Assembly (NCBI RefSeq): GCF_020215705.1
Contig: NZ_JAIWNB010000017.1
Span: forward strand, 180,713 to 244,712
Source of the DNA: Nonomuraea aurantiaca
GTDB lineage: Bacteria; Actinomycetota; Actinomycetes; Streptosporangiales; Streptosporangiaceae
Direction: 5' to 3'
DNA length: 64,000 nucleotides
Below the pieces are notes generated by a model. The model was given only the letters and a program-made list of their open reading frames with translations, was not told the DNA's origin and ran no database searches. The number at the start of each line of letters is the position of its first letter. Position 1 is the first letter of the stretch. A program made the position numbers and the translations under genes. Of this stretch, positions 8,223 through 16,644 are shown in pieces.

Positions 8223-8666
8223 TCAGGTGGCGTGGGTGTCGTAGGTGGCGCGGTTGGCGAGTACGTCGTCCATGTGCGTCTCGGCCCAGCTCTTGAGGCC
8301 GCGCATCAGTTGGTGCAGGGAGAGACCGAGGTCGGTCAGCTCGTAGGTGACCGTGACGGGCACTGTCGGCGTCACGGTGCGGGTGACGAGACCGTCGCGC
8401 TCCAGGGAGCGCAGCGTCTGCGTGAGCATCTTCTGGCTGACGCCGGCGAGCAGGCGCGACAGCTCCGAGTAGCGCATCGACCTGGACTCACCGGCGCAGT
8501 GGGTGCCGAGCTGATGCGAGCCGTCGCTGCCCAGCGCGGCCAGGATCAGCGTGACCCACTTGTCGGAGATCCGGTCGAGCAGCTTGCGGCTAGGACATGC
8601 CGCGACGAAAGCGTCATATTCCGCCTTGGCCTGTGCCTTCTTCTGGGCCGCCGTCATGGTTGTCAT
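8223..8666 (-). CDS. HxlR-family transcriptional regulator
   Basis: A 147-residue winged-helix protein. The HxlR signature is present: the Cys in AACPSR near residue 25, ISDKWVTLILAAL, MRYSELSRLLAGVSQKMLTQTL and TYELTDLG. Members are small dimeric repressors or activators that often respond to reactive electrophiles through the conserved Cys. ATG at 8666 has GAGGAG 7 bases upstream. It is divergent from the aldo/keto reductase at 8797, and the shared 130-base spacer holds a perfect palindrome (8714-8730), so the reductase is its probable target. Confidence 0.9.
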   Translation of the reverse strand: MTTMTAAQKKAQAKAEYDAFVAACPSRKLLDRISDKWVTLILAALGSDGSHQLGTHCAGESRSMRYSELSRLLAGVSQKMLTQTLRSLERDGLVTRTVTPTVPVTVTYELTDLGLSLHQLMRGLKSWAETHMDDVLANRATYDTHAT

Positions 8667-8713
8667 CGACCGCTCCTCGTACCCGTGGGCGACTTACGCA
8701 CTCTGAGGTGCCT

Positions 8714-8730
8714 ACTTCCCATCGGGAAGT
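8714..8730. promoter_or_regulatory. probable HxlR operator
   Basis: ACTTCCC-ATC-GGGAAGT is a perfect 7+3+7 inverted repeat midway between the divergent HxlR regulator and the aldo/keto reductase. A local regulator site is the simplest reading. Confidence 0.65.
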
Positions 8731-8796
8731 TATCTCCCATATTTATACAAGGAGCCGTTCGGCACCACCACCCCGCTCAACACGAAAGGCAGAGGC

Positions 8797-9669
8797 GTGA
8801 GCACGCTCTCCACTTCGCTCCCCGGCGGCACCTGGACCCTGGGCGACCTGACCGTCACCCGATTCGGCTACGGCGCCATGCAGCTCGCCGGCCCCGGCGT
8901 CATGGGTCCGCCTGCCGATCGCCGCGGCGCGCTCGCCGTCCTCCGCGAGGTCGTCGGCCTCGGAATCACCCACATCGACACCAGCGACGCCTACGGGCCG
9001 CGTGTCACCAACCAGCTGATCCGTGAAGCGCTGCACCCGTACGCCGAATCGCTGCACATCGTGACCAAGGTCGGCGCGATCCGGGACCAGCAGGGTGGCT
9101 GGCCCCCGGCCCGGCAGCCCGAAGACCTGCGCCGCTCCGTCCACGAGAACCTGGAGACCCTCGGCCTCGAGGTGCTCGACCTGGTCAACCTCCGGCTCGG
9201 CAACGCCGAGGGACCCCAGCCCGGCTCGCTCGCCGAGCCGTTCGAGACGCTCGCCGAACTCCAGCGGCAGGGCCTGATCCGGCACCTCGGAGTGAGCAAC
9301 GCGACCGCCGAACAGGTCGCCGAGGCACGGGCGATCGCGCCGATCGTGTGCGTGCAGAACATGTACAACCTCGCCTACCGCCAAGACGACGGGCTGATCG
9401 ACACGCTCGCCGATGAGGGCATCGCCTACGTGCCCTTCTTCCCCCTCGGCGGCTTCAGCCCACTCCAGTCCTCGGCGCTCTCGGCCGTGGCCACCCGGTT
9501 GGACACGACGCCGATGTCTGTCGCCCTGGCCTGGCTGCTGCGGCGATCGCCGAACATCCTGCTCATTCCCGGCACCTCGTCGTCGGCGCACCTGCGCGAG
9601 AACGTCGCCGGCGCGGGAGTCCCGCTCTCCGACGAGGACCTCGCCGAGCTGGACAAGATCGGCCGCTAG
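8797..9669 (+). CDS. aldo/keto reductase
   Basis: A 290-residue (beta/alpha)8 NADPH-dependent oxidoreductase. Recognisable parts are FGYGAMQLAG near the N-terminus, the THIDTSDAYG strand carrying catalytic Asp and Tyr, the catalytic Lys in IVTKVG, the LGVSNATAEQV segment, and the NADPH-binding IPGTSSSAHLREN tail. The usual catalytic His position near residue 128 reads NLRLGN instead of a V-x-x-x-H pattern, as in many actinobacterial members. GTG start at 8797 follows a weak AAAGGCAGAGG. Divergent from HxlR, which probably controls it; likely role is detoxification of reactive carbonyls. Physiological substrate not known. Confidence 0.88.
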   Translation: MSTLSTSLPGGTWTLGDLTVTRFGYGAMQLAGPGVMGPPADRRGALAVLREVVGLGITHIDTSDAYGPRVTNQLIREALHPYAESLHIVTKVGAIRDQQGGWPPARQPEDLRRSVHENLETLGLEVLDLVNLRLGNAEGPQPGSLAEPFETLAELQRQGLIRHLGVSNATAEQVAEARAIAPIVCVQNMYNLAYRQDDGLIDTLADEGIAYVPFFPLGGFSPLQSSALSAVATRLDTTPMSVALAWLLRRSPNILLIPGTSSSAHLRENVAGAGVPLSDEDLAELDKIGR

Positions 9670-9687
9670 CGGCAATGCCGGTTGATC

Positions 9688-9722
9688 GTCCCGGCCCGTT
9701 GTACGCGGTGGCGGGCCGGGAC
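9688..9722 (+). terminator. hairpin terminator after the aldo/keto reductase
   Basis: GTCCCGGCCCG (9688-9698) pairs perfectly with CGGGCCGGGAC (9712-9722) across a 13-base loop. The 11-bp GC stem starts 18 bases after the stop. There is no T run, as is common in actinomycetes. Confidence 0.7.
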
Positions 9723-9825
9723 GGTGGTCCACCGGTTCAGTGAGCGACCGGACACACAGGAGTAAAGTGACAAAAAGGGCATATCGCCTGTAGGTCACGC
9801 CACCTGAAGAAGGGGGATGAGACTG

Positions 9826-10218
9826 ATGGGAGGCGAGCTATATATCTATCTGGCTGAGCAGGAGGCCGAACCGGAACGCCTGGCCCGGCTGACCGGGTCC
9901 CTGCGCCGGGAGTTGCTCGAACTCGACGTGGAAGACGTGACACCCGTGCGGGCCGGTGCGACCCCGCCTGGAACACGGGCGCTCGACGCCGACATGATCG
10001 GCGGGCTCGTCGTCAGCCTGAGCCAGTCGGCCCCAGCGCTCCAGGCGATCACCTTTACCGTCCGTAACTGGCTGACCCGCCGGGACGGGACCAGCCGAGC
10101 GGTGCGGATGGAGCTTGATGGCGACGCCCTCGAGCTTTCCGATGCGACGGAGGCCGATCAGGCGATCCTCGTCGACCTCTTCATCGCCCGGCACACCACC
10201 ACAGGAGACCGGCCGTGA
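9826..10218 (+). CDS. EACC1-like effector-associated constant component
   Basis: A 130-residue protein. Its layout, an N-terminal beta strand (ELYIYLAEQ), a G-T-R-A-L-D-A-D-M-I-G-G-L-V-V segment, a helix ending in VRNWL, then a paired-strand MELDGDALELSD and a last helix (ILVDLFIARH), matches the EACC1 domain I know from computational studies of actinobacterial NTP-dependent conflict systems, where it is encoded next to caspase-like or other effectors. The ATG at 9826 is preferred over ATG 9817 because AAGGGGG lies 9 bases before it, whereas it abuts 9817. The stop overlaps the caspase start by 4 bases (GTGA), which shows tight coupling. EACC1 is proposed to act as an adaptor that recruits or primes the effector; no activity is known. 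Confidence 0.75.
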   Translation: MGGELYIYLAEQEAEPERLARLTGSLRRELLELDVEDVTPVRAGATPPGTRALDADMIGGLVVSLSQSAPALQAITFTVRNWLTRRDGTSRAVRMELDGDALELSDATEADQAILVDLFIARHTTTGDRP

Positions 10219-12020
10219 CGGGCAAACGCAAGGCCCTGATCATCGCCAATGACCAGTACGAGAATCCCTCGCTCGGTCGGCTCCGCTCACCGGTGGAGGA
10301 CGCCAAGGCACTCGGCCAGGTACTGGGCGACCCGGAAATCGGTGCCTTCGACGTGCAGGTGGTCCACAATGAACCAGCCCACCTGATCCAGATCCGTCTT
10401 GAGGATTTCTTCCAGGACACCAAGCCGGACGATCTCTTGGTGCTGCACTTCTCCTGCCACGGGCTGAAAAGCGACTCTGGAGAGTTGTTCTTCGCCGCCA
10501 GCAACACGCTCCCCAACAGGCTCGGCTCCACCGCGGTCCCGGCGGACTTCGTTCGGCGCTGCATGCGCAACACCCGATCCAAGAGCGTCGTGCTGCTCTT
10601 GGACTGCTGCTACGGCGGAGCCTTCACCGAAGGCGCGGCGGTCCGTGCGGCCGGAGACGTCAACGTACTCGACAGCTTCCCCACGCAGCGGCCGGGACGC
10701 GGTGGCTGCGGCCAGGCCGTCATCACCGCCTCCACCTCGATGGAGTACGCCTTCGAGGGCGACCGGCTCTCCGGAGGGTGCGATCCCCGGCCGTCGGTCT
10801 TCACCAGCGCCCTCGTGGAGGGCCTCACCAGCGGAGACGCCGACCGCGACGAGGACGGCGAGGTCTCCCTCGACGAGCTCTACGAATACGTCTTCGACCG
10901 GGTACGCGACCAGAACCCGAACCAGACCCCCAGCCGCAGCTTCGACCTGCGGGGCGAGCTGTACCTCGCCCACAGCAGCCGGTGCCGGATCAAGCCGCGA
11001 CCCGTCCCGCCCGGCCTGCGTGCCGCCATGACCGATGCGAACATCTACACCCGGCAAGGTGCGATCGCCGAACTGCGGACACGGCTCATCAGCGACGATC
11101 TCCCTACCGCGGCCGGAGCCCGGGACGCGCTGCAGGAGATGGCCCACAACGACATCGCGCACGTGGCGGAGACCGCACGCGCGGCACTGCGCGATGCCAC
11201 TGTTCACCCGGTCGAGCACCGGTTGGACTTCGGCCAGGTGGCCCAGAACTCGATGCCGAGCCGGACCGTGGAACTGCTCGGCCCGCCGCTCGCTCGCGCC
11301 TGCGCCTTCCAGGCGACCGAGGACCGGATCCACGTCCAGCACAGCGACCTGGGACTGCAGGTATCGCTGGACACCTCCCGTCAGGGCGTCATCCAGGGGA
11401 ACGTCATCTTGAAAGATCCTGTCAAAGAGGAGATCGTCCAGGTCCACGCCGAGGTCACGCCGGCGGGCGGGCCTCCGCAGCGGATACCGCCGAAACGGTC
11501 GGTGCCGGTCGTGCCGACGCAGCGGCAGCCGCCTCCGGACATGTCAGCGGCGCCGCGGGAGCCGCAGGCTGTCCGGCCCATGGCCGCAGTGGGAGCAACA
11601 CCGCCCGCGGCATCGGAGAAGAACCCGCCGGCCGATTCGAAGGCGATCTGGGCGGTATGCGCCGCCACGGCTTCCGCGGCACTCCTGGTCTGGTTCGCTC
11701 TGAAGGTCGTCGAGGTCTTCGACCTGAACGTGCAAGCCGTCTGGGAGGCCGCGGAGGACTTCGACCCGGACCGCCTCAAGCGCAGCATGGCCCCCATATG
11801 GACATCACTGGCGGAGATGGGCAAGGTCCTTCTCGGAGGGATGGCCGGGCTTCTCCTGGCCGGCCGAGCGCGCAAGCTGGCTACCGTGTCGAACGACGCG
11901 ATCTCCACCTCCGGTCACCGTCATGGCGGCCGGCATCTCAACAGGATGGTGATCGCTTATTCCTGGGCGGCGTTCCCCCTCACCTTGCTGGCCGTGTTGA
12001 TCCAAATCATCGGCAAGTGA
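10215..12020 (+). CDS. caspase-like (C14) peptidase with Ig-like domain and C-terminal membrane helices
   Basis: A 601-residue protein. Residues about 1-260 are a caspase/metacaspase p20-p10 fold with catalytic His82 in HFSCHG and Cys132 in LLLDCCYGG. Residues about 275-330 look like a short HEAT/ARM-like helical unit. Residues about 335-415 form a beta-sandwich (RLDFGQVAQ to EEIVQVHAEV), similar to the Ig-like ASH/HYDIN type. A Pro-rich linker (about 415-480) leads to a membrane helix (IWAVCAATASAALLVWFALK) and two more near the C-terminus. So the protease is probably held at the membrane facing the cytoplasm. Partner of the EACC1 protein just upstream. Likely a self-damaging or signal-cutting effector in defence or programmed death; target unknown. 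Confidence 0.85.
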   Translation: MTGKRKALIIANDQYENPSLGRLRSPVEDAKALGQVLGDPEIGAFDVQVVHNEPAHLIQIRLEDFFQDTKPDDLLVLHFSCHGLKSDSGELFFAASNTLPNRLGSTAVPADFVRRCMRNTRSKSVVLLLDCCYGGAFTEGAAVRAAGDVNVLDSFPTQRPGRGGCGQAVITASTSMEYAFEGDRLSGGCDPRPSVFTSALVEGLTSGDADRDEDGEVSLDELYEYVFDRVRDQNPNQTPSRSFDLRGELYLAHSSRCRIKPRPVPPGLRAAMTDANIYTRQGAIAELRTRLISDDLPTAAGARDALQEMAHNDIAHVAETARAALRDATVHPVEHRLDFGQVAQNSMPSRTVELLGPPLARACAFQATEDRIHVQHSDLGLQVSLDTSRQGVIQGNVILKDPVKEEIVQVHAEVTPAGGPPQRIPPKRSVPVVPTQRQPPPDMSAAPREPQAVRPMAAVGATPPAASEKNPPADSKAIWAVCAATASAALLVWFALKVVEVFDLNVQAVWEAAEDFDPDRLKRSMAPIWTSLAEMGKVLLGGMAGLLLAGRARKLATVSNDAISTSGHRHGGRHLNRMVIAYSWAAFPLTLLAVLIQIIGK

Positions 12021-12050
12021 ATGACCCGTGGGCGGACGGCTCGAACGCGG

Positions 12051-12372
12051 TCAGAGCCAGCCCGCGTCGCGGGAGATGCGGATGGCGTCGATGCGGTTGC
12101 GGCCCCCGACCTTGCTGATCGCGTTGGACAGGTAGTTGCGCACGGTGGCCTGCGACAGATGGACGGCGATCTCGGCGGTGGTAATGCCCGTCCAGGCCCG
12201 GCATGTCGATGTCGAGCACCGCGACGTCGGGGCGTACCCGCAGCGCGGCGGCCAGCACCTCGTCCCCGCGCTCGATCTCGGCGACGACCTCCATGTCGTC
12301 CTCCAGCGACAGCAGCGCGACCAGGGCGGACCTGATCATGTGCATGTCCTCGGCGATGAGTACGCGGATCAC
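12051..12372 (-). pseudogene. NarL/DesR-type response regulator with internal deletion and frameshift
   Basis: Starting at GTG 12372, the first 60 codons encode a good receiver start (VIRVLIAEDMHMIRSAL to VLDIDMPGLDG, phospho-Asp present). Immediately after LDG the sequence jumps, in another frame, to the end of a LuxR HTH (TTAEIAVHLSQATVRNYLSNAI to ISRDAGWL, stop at 12051-12053). About 100 residues, covering the second half of the receiver and the first HTH helices, are missing. A functional product is very unlikely. It overlaps the kinase stop by 4 bases, the normal operon arrangement of this pair. Confidence 0.88.
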
Positions 12373-13262
12373 AGGGTTCCCTCGGGTACCTCGACGGACA
12401 GCCGGAACCGGCCGTTCCGGAGGGCGGTGGCGAAGGTGCCGGACACGGCGCGGGCCCGCTCGCCCACCCCCGCCAGCCCCGAGCCGGGGGCCGCGACGTC
12501 CCGCACACCGTCGTTGACGATCTCCAACCGTACTGTCCCGTTGTGCCGGGACAGCGTGATGGCGCAGGTCTGGGCCTCGCTGTGGCGCAGCAGATTGGTG
12601 GTGCCCTCGCGGATCGCCCACGCCAGGGCGTTCTGCGCGGCGCCGGGCAGCGGCGGCAGGTCGGCCACGTCGAGCTCGGTGTCCACCCCGGCGGCGCCGA
12701 GCAGGGCCGCGGCGCCCTCGATCTCGGTACGGAGCGACACGGCGTGCTCGTCGCGGGCGATCGCGCGTACATCCCGCAGCGCGTCGCGCGCCACCCCGGT
12801 CAGGCTCCCGACCTCGCCGCGGGCGGTGGCGGCGTCTTTGGCCAGCAGCCGCAGGGCCAGGTCACCCTTGAGCGAGATCGCCGACAGGCTCTGGCCGAGC
12901 AGGTCGTGCAGGTCGCGCGAGACCCGGACGCGTTCCTCGCCGAGCGCCGTGGCGGCCAGTTCGGTGCGGGTGGCGTACAGCTCGGTCACCAGCCGGACCA
13001 GCCGGGCGCCGCCGACCAGCGCGGCGGCGAACAGGGGCGGGACGACCACGGCGTAGATCATCATGGTGATGATCTGCGGGATCGAGCCGCCCGCGACCGA
13101 CTCCGACTCGAACGTCACGGGGACCATCATGAGCGCGGCGCACACCGGCAACGCCGTCCGCGGGCGCAGCAGCATCACCGTCGAGGCGAGGGCGAAGATG
13201 CCCATGGCCATCCAGTTCATGCCGATCCACCACACCGGCACGTACGCGAGCAGGCCCGTCAC
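12369..13262 (-). CDS. DesK-type sensor histidine kinase, N-terminally truncated
   Basis: A 297-residue open frame. It has two or three membrane helices, the phosphoacceptor RVSRDLHDLLGQSLSA and an HATPase_c domain (N box REGTTNLLRHS, a G-box region in which GSGLAGVGERA is visible). Full DesK-like kinases have about 70-100 more residues and more membrane helices at the N-terminus. Upstream of 13262 a few codons still resemble the family (ALPT before VTGLLAYVPVWW), then similarity stops near 13275, where an unrelated plus-strand fragment begins. The partner response regulator is also broken, so this locus is probably dead even though the kinase domain is intact. Confidence 0.75.
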   Translation of the reverse strand: MTGLLAYVPVWWIGMNWMAMGIFALASTVMLLRPRTALPVCAALMMVPVTFESESVAGGSIPQIITMMIYAVVVPPLFAAALVGGARLVRLVTELYATRTELAATALGEERVRVSRDLHDLLGQSLSAISLKGDLALRLLAKDAATARGEVGSLTGVARDALRDVRAIARDEHAVSLRTEIEGAAALLGAAGVDTELDVADLPPLPGAAQNALAWAIREGTTNLLRHSEAQTCAITLSRHNGTVRLEIVNDGVRDVAAPGSGLAGVGERARAVSGTFATALRNGRFRLSVEVPEGTL

Positions 13263-13281
13263 GGTGGGCAGGGCCGCGGGG

Positions 13282-13620
13282 GCGCCGGTCGGCGCCTATC
13301 TGGAGCGGAACGGTTCGGTCGTCTTCGATGCGGCCGACGCGCTGGAGCAGAGCACTTCCGCCAACGCGGCCGACAGCAACAACGGCACGCACGGCTGGGC
13401 GCTGGCTCGTAACGGTCTCCAGGTCGTCCCGCCGGCCGACGCCGACGCGAAGGCGCAGTGGCTGGCGACCTCGGCGGCCCGGGCCGAGGCGTTGTTCAAG
13501 GCCGGCCCGACGCAGAAGGTCAACGGGAGCTCCGCGGCGGGAGCACCACCGCGGCTCGCCTTCACCGTCGACATCCAGACCGGTGGCACGTACTACCTGT
13601 TCGTCGTCGAGCGGAGCACC
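13282..13620 (+). pseudogene. fragment of a secreted carbohydrate-active protein (C-terminal part)
   Basis: An open stretch without its own start encodes VGAYLERNGSVVFDAADAL, a WALARNGLQVVPP segment and GTYYLFVVERS before losing sense. The beta-rich pattern with a GTYYLFV strand resembles C-terminal sandwich domains of secreted glycoside hydrolases (GH115-C-like or carbohydrate-binding). It has no 5' end and no proper 3' end, and it abuts the truncated kinase, so it is a rearrangement remnant. The family is a guess. Confidence 0.45.
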
Positions 13621-13668
13621 ATCGGATCCCGCCCCCGCCGGCTCCTCCGACGACCCCAGACCTGCCCA

Positions 13669-14550
13669 CTAGCCGGTGAGCAGCGCCTTGGCGGACCTGC
13701 GGAACGCCGCCACCAGGCGGTTGCGGTCGCCGGCCCGGGTCGCCAGCATGACGTGACTCGGCTCGACGCCCTCCAGGGGGATCGAGGTGAGGTCCGGGCG
13801 GAGGTTGACGAAGATCGGGCCGGCCGCGATGGCCACCGCCTCCCCGGCGGCGATCGGCTCGAACTTGTCCTCGATGCTGGCGATGAGCGGGCCGCCGGGG
13901 GCCGGGCGGCCGTCGGGCCTGGGGTCGATGCGCCAGTACGCCTCCCAGGCCGGGTCCGGGTCGGCCAGCCGGGGGAGCGGCTCGTCGGCGATGTCGTCCA
14001 GCGTCACGGACTCCCTGCCGGCCAGGCGGTGGTCGCGCGAGACCAGCAGCATGCGCGGCTCGTCGTACAGGATCGTCACGTCGAGCCCGTCGGTCGCGAC
14101 CGGCATCCGGGTCACCACCGCGTCCACACGGTGGTCGAGCAGGGCGGAGCGCGGCTCGTTCCAGGCCACGTGTGAGGTGCGTACATCGGCGTCCGGATGC
14201 AGGCGGCGCAGCTCGCGCACGGCCGGCGTGATGATGAGGCCGGCCGTGTACCCGATCGTGACCCGGCTGGGCCGAGCGGCGGCACGGGTCTGCGCCGCCG
14301 CCTGGGCGGCCGAGCGCAGCAGCGTCTTGGCGCGGGGCAGGAAGATCTCGCCCGCCTCGGTGAGCCGCGTGCCCTGCGGGCTACGGTCGAGCAGGCGGGC
14401 GCCCAGTTGCCGCTCGAGGCCGCGGATCTGCCGGCTCAGCGACGGCTGGGTGATGTGCAGGGCCTCGGCGGCGCGGCCGAAATGCCGGTGCTCGGCGACG
14501 GCCGTGAAGTAGCGCACGAGCCGCAGATCGAGGTCGGGCGAGTCGGGCAT
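13669..14550 (-). CDS. LysR-family transcriptional regulator
   Basis: A 293-residue LTTR. The N-terminal winged HTH reads LRLVRYFTAVAEHRHFGRAAEALHITQPSLSRQI in pieces typical of the family; the C-terminal two-lobe effector domain (about 90-290) begins at VTIGYTAGL. ATG at 14550 gives the usual MPDSPDLDLRLVRYF beginning. It is divergent from the SDR/epimerase-like gene at 14666 with a 115-base spacer, so it probably controls that gene and itself. The inducer is unknown. Confidence 0.92.
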   Translation of the reverse strand: MPDSPDLDLRLVRYFTAVAEHRHFGRAAEALHITQPSLSRQIRGLERQLGARLLDRSPQGTRLTEAGEIFLPRAKTLLRSAAQAAAQTRAAARPSRVTIGYTAGLIITPAVRELRRLHPDADVRTSHVAWNEPRSALLDHRVDAVVTRMPVATDGLDVTILYDEPRMLLVSRDHRLAGRESVTLDDIADEPLPRLADPDPAWEAYWRIDPRPDGRPAPGGPLIASIEDKFEPIAAGEAVAIAAGPIFVNLRPDLTSIPLEGVEPSHVMLATRAGDRNRLVAAFRRSAKALLTG

Positions 14551-14665
14551 AACCCGCAGCCTACTGCGGTGATGCCTGAAACGTATCGCGCGATGAGGAA
14601 CAGGCTTTGGACGCCGTACGGCGCCGGCTCCGACGATGGGAACACCGCTCAAGAAGGAGATCATC

Positions 14666-15550
14666 ATGCGGGTTTTCGTCACCGGCGCCACGGGTTTCGT
14701 GGGTTCCGCCGTCGTTCGTGAGCTCATCGAGGCCGGGCACCAGGTGGCCGGCCTGGCCCGTACCGACGAGGCCGCCGCCGCGTTGCGGGCCGCGGGGGCC
14801 GAGCCCCGTCCCGGCTCGCTCGACGACCTCGCCGGCCTGCGCGACGGGGCCGCCGCTGCGGACGGCGTCATCCACCTGGCCTTCGTGCACGACTTCGCGA
14901 ACTTCGAGGCCGCCAACCAGACCGACCGGCGGGCCATCGCGGCGCTCGGCGAGGCGCTGGCGGGGTCCGGCCGGCCGTTCGTGATCACCTCGGGCACCGG
15001 CCTGCTCCCGCCCGGCCGCGTCGGCACCGAGGAGGACGAGCCGGGGACGCATTCGCCCCGGGGGGCCGCCGAGCAGGTGGCGCTGTCGTTCGTGGAGCGC
15101 GGCGTGCGGGCCTCGGTGTTGCGGCTGCCGCTGGTGCATGGGGAGGGCGACCCGGGGTTCGTCGCCACCGCGATCGGCATTGCCCGCGCGAAGGGCGTCT
15201 CCGCGTACGTGGGCGACGGCGGCCACCGCTTGGCGAGCGTGCACCGGCTGGACGCCGCCCCCCTGTACCGGCTGGCCTTGGAGGAGGCTCCCGCTGGTGC
15301 GCGGCTGCACGCGGTCGCCGAGGAGGGCGTGCCGGTACGCGACATCGCCGGCGTCATCAGGCGCCGGCTCGGCGTGCCCGTGACCGCGATCACCGAGCGG
15401 GAGGCGGGCGAGCACTTCGGCTGGCTGGCCGCCTTCCTCACGCTGGACATGCCGGCCTCCTCCACCCTGACCCAGAAGCTGCTGGACTGGCGTCCCGGCT
15501 GGCCCGGGCTCATCACCGACCTGGAGGCGGGGCACTACTTCACGGGCTGA
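14666..15550 (+). CDS. NAD(P)-dependent epimerase/dehydratase-like SDR
   Basis: A 294-residue atypical/extended SDR. It begins MRVFVTGATGFVGSAVVREL with the T-G-x-x-G-x-x-G cofactor motif. ITSGTG marks the Ser strand, but no Y-x-x-x-K is obvious, so it may bind NAD(P) without classical catalysis, or act as an NmrA-like or isoflavone-reductase-like oxidoreductase. ATG at 14666 has AAGGAG 7 bases upstream. Divergent LysR next door is the likely regulator. Confidence 0.85.
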   Translation: MRVFVTGATGFVGSAVVRELIEAGHQVAGLARTDEAAAALRAAGAEPRPGSLDDLAGLRDGAAAADGVIHLAFVHDFANFEAANQTDRRAIAALGEALAGSGRPFVITSGTGLLPPGRVGTEEDEPGTHSPRGAAEQVALSFVERGVRASVLRLPLVHGEGDPGFVATAIGIARAKGVSAYVGDGGHRLASVHRLDAAPLYRLALEEAPAGARLHAVAEEGVPVRDIAGVIRRRLGVPVTAITEREAGEHFGWLAAFLTLDMPASSTLTQKLLDWRPGWPGLITDLEAGHYFTG

Positions 15551-15681
15551 GCCCGCGCGTTTTGGTCAGGAACTGGGCAGCGAATGACCTGGGAACTGGT
15601 CAGGTGAAGAGCCGATACTCGGCGGGCTGGTCCTACGACGGCCGTTGGCGGTGCCGTCTCCGTGCCACTGAGGAAGGCTGA

Positions 15682-16644
15682 GTGATCGTGACCGAACGCG
15701 TACGCGTGGCTGTGCTGGCGGGCGGGCCGTCCGCCGAGCATGAGGTGTCGCTGCAGTCGGCGCAGGCCGTGCTCGACGCTCTGCCGAGGGATCTGTACGA
15801 GCCCGTCCCCGTCATCATCGACCGGCAGGGCAGGTGGCCGGTGGAGCTGCGACGCGATCTGGCGGACGTGGTCTTCCCCGTGCTGCACGGGCCGTTCGGG
15901 GAGGACGGCGTCGTCCAGGGTCACCTGGAGACGCTGGGCATCCCGTACGTGGGCTGCGGCGTCCTGGCATCGGCCGTGGCCATGAACAAGGTCGCGATGC
16001 GGCGCGCCTTCCTGGCGGAGGACATTCCGGTCACCCCGCACGTGTGGTTCACCGAGCACGAATGGCGCGCTACCGCCGACTACTGGGGTCTGGTGAAGCT
16101 GCTCGACTGGCCGATGTACGTCAAACCGGCGAGCATGGGCTCCTCCATCGGCATCTCACGTGTCACCTCCATGGAGGAGCTGCGCGCGGGCGTGGAGCTG
16201 GCGCTGGCCCACGACCGGGTGGTCATCGTCGAGCAGGGCGTGAGCGCGCGCGAGGTCATCTGCGGCGTGCTCGGCGGCTACGACACTCCGGATGCCTCGG
16301 TGTGCGGCGAGCTCATCGTGCCCGGCGACTGGCTCGACTACGAGGCCAAGTACCTCAGCCAGGCCGAGATCGCCACCATCCCTGCCGTACTGCCAGAACG
16401 GGTGGCCGAGGAGGCGCGCGAGCTGTCCCTGCGCGCCTTCCGGGCGATCGGCGGCTACGGCCTGTCCCGCGTCGACTTCCTCTATGAGGAGGACACGGGA
16501 CGCCTGTACGTGCTGGAGATCAACACCATGCCCGGCTTCACCTCCCGTTCCGTCTACGCCAGGACCTGGGCCGCGAGCGGTGTCCCGTACCCGGACCTGC
16601 TGCGCCGCCTGATCGACCTCGCGTTCGCCAGGAGCGGCTCATGA
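15682..16644 (+). CDS. D-alanine--D-alanine ligase (accessory copy)
   Basis: A 320-residue ATP-grasp ligase. Diagnostic residues are present: Glu in AEHEVSLQS, MGSSIGISRV (first D-Ala site Ser), the omega-loop DYEAKYL with Tyr (the D-Ala-D-Ala type; D-lactate ligases carry a different loop), and EINTMPGFT. So it should make D-Ala-D-Ala in the cytoplasm for peptidoglycan. It is short, like E. coli DdlB, rather than the longer usual actinomycete Ddl, which suggests a second copy. Two GTG starts are possible (15682, 15688) after GAGGAAGG. The stop overlaps murF by 4 bases. Confidence 0.88.
   Translation: MIVTERVRVAVLAGGPSAEHEVSLQSAQAVLDALPRDLYEPVPVIIDRQGRWPVELRRDLADVVFPVLHGPFGEDGVVQGHLETLGIPYVGCGVLASAVAMNKVAMRRAFLAEDIPVTPHVWFTEHEWRATADYWGLVKLLDWPMYVKPASMGSSIGISRVTSMEELRAGVELALAHDRVVIVEQGVSAREVICGVLGGYDTPDASVCGELIVPGDWLDYEAKYLSQAEIATIPAVLPERVAEEARELSLRAFRAIGGYGLSRVDFLYEEDTGRLYVLEINTMPGFTSRSVYARTWAASGVPYPDLLRRLIDLAFARSGS

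Noticed and set aside
15682..16644. VanA-type D-Ala-D-Lac ligase, i.e. glycopeptide resistance
   Set aside because: The omega loop carries the EAKYL motif with Tyr typical of D-Ala-D-Ala ligases, and no vanH or vanX homologue is next to it.
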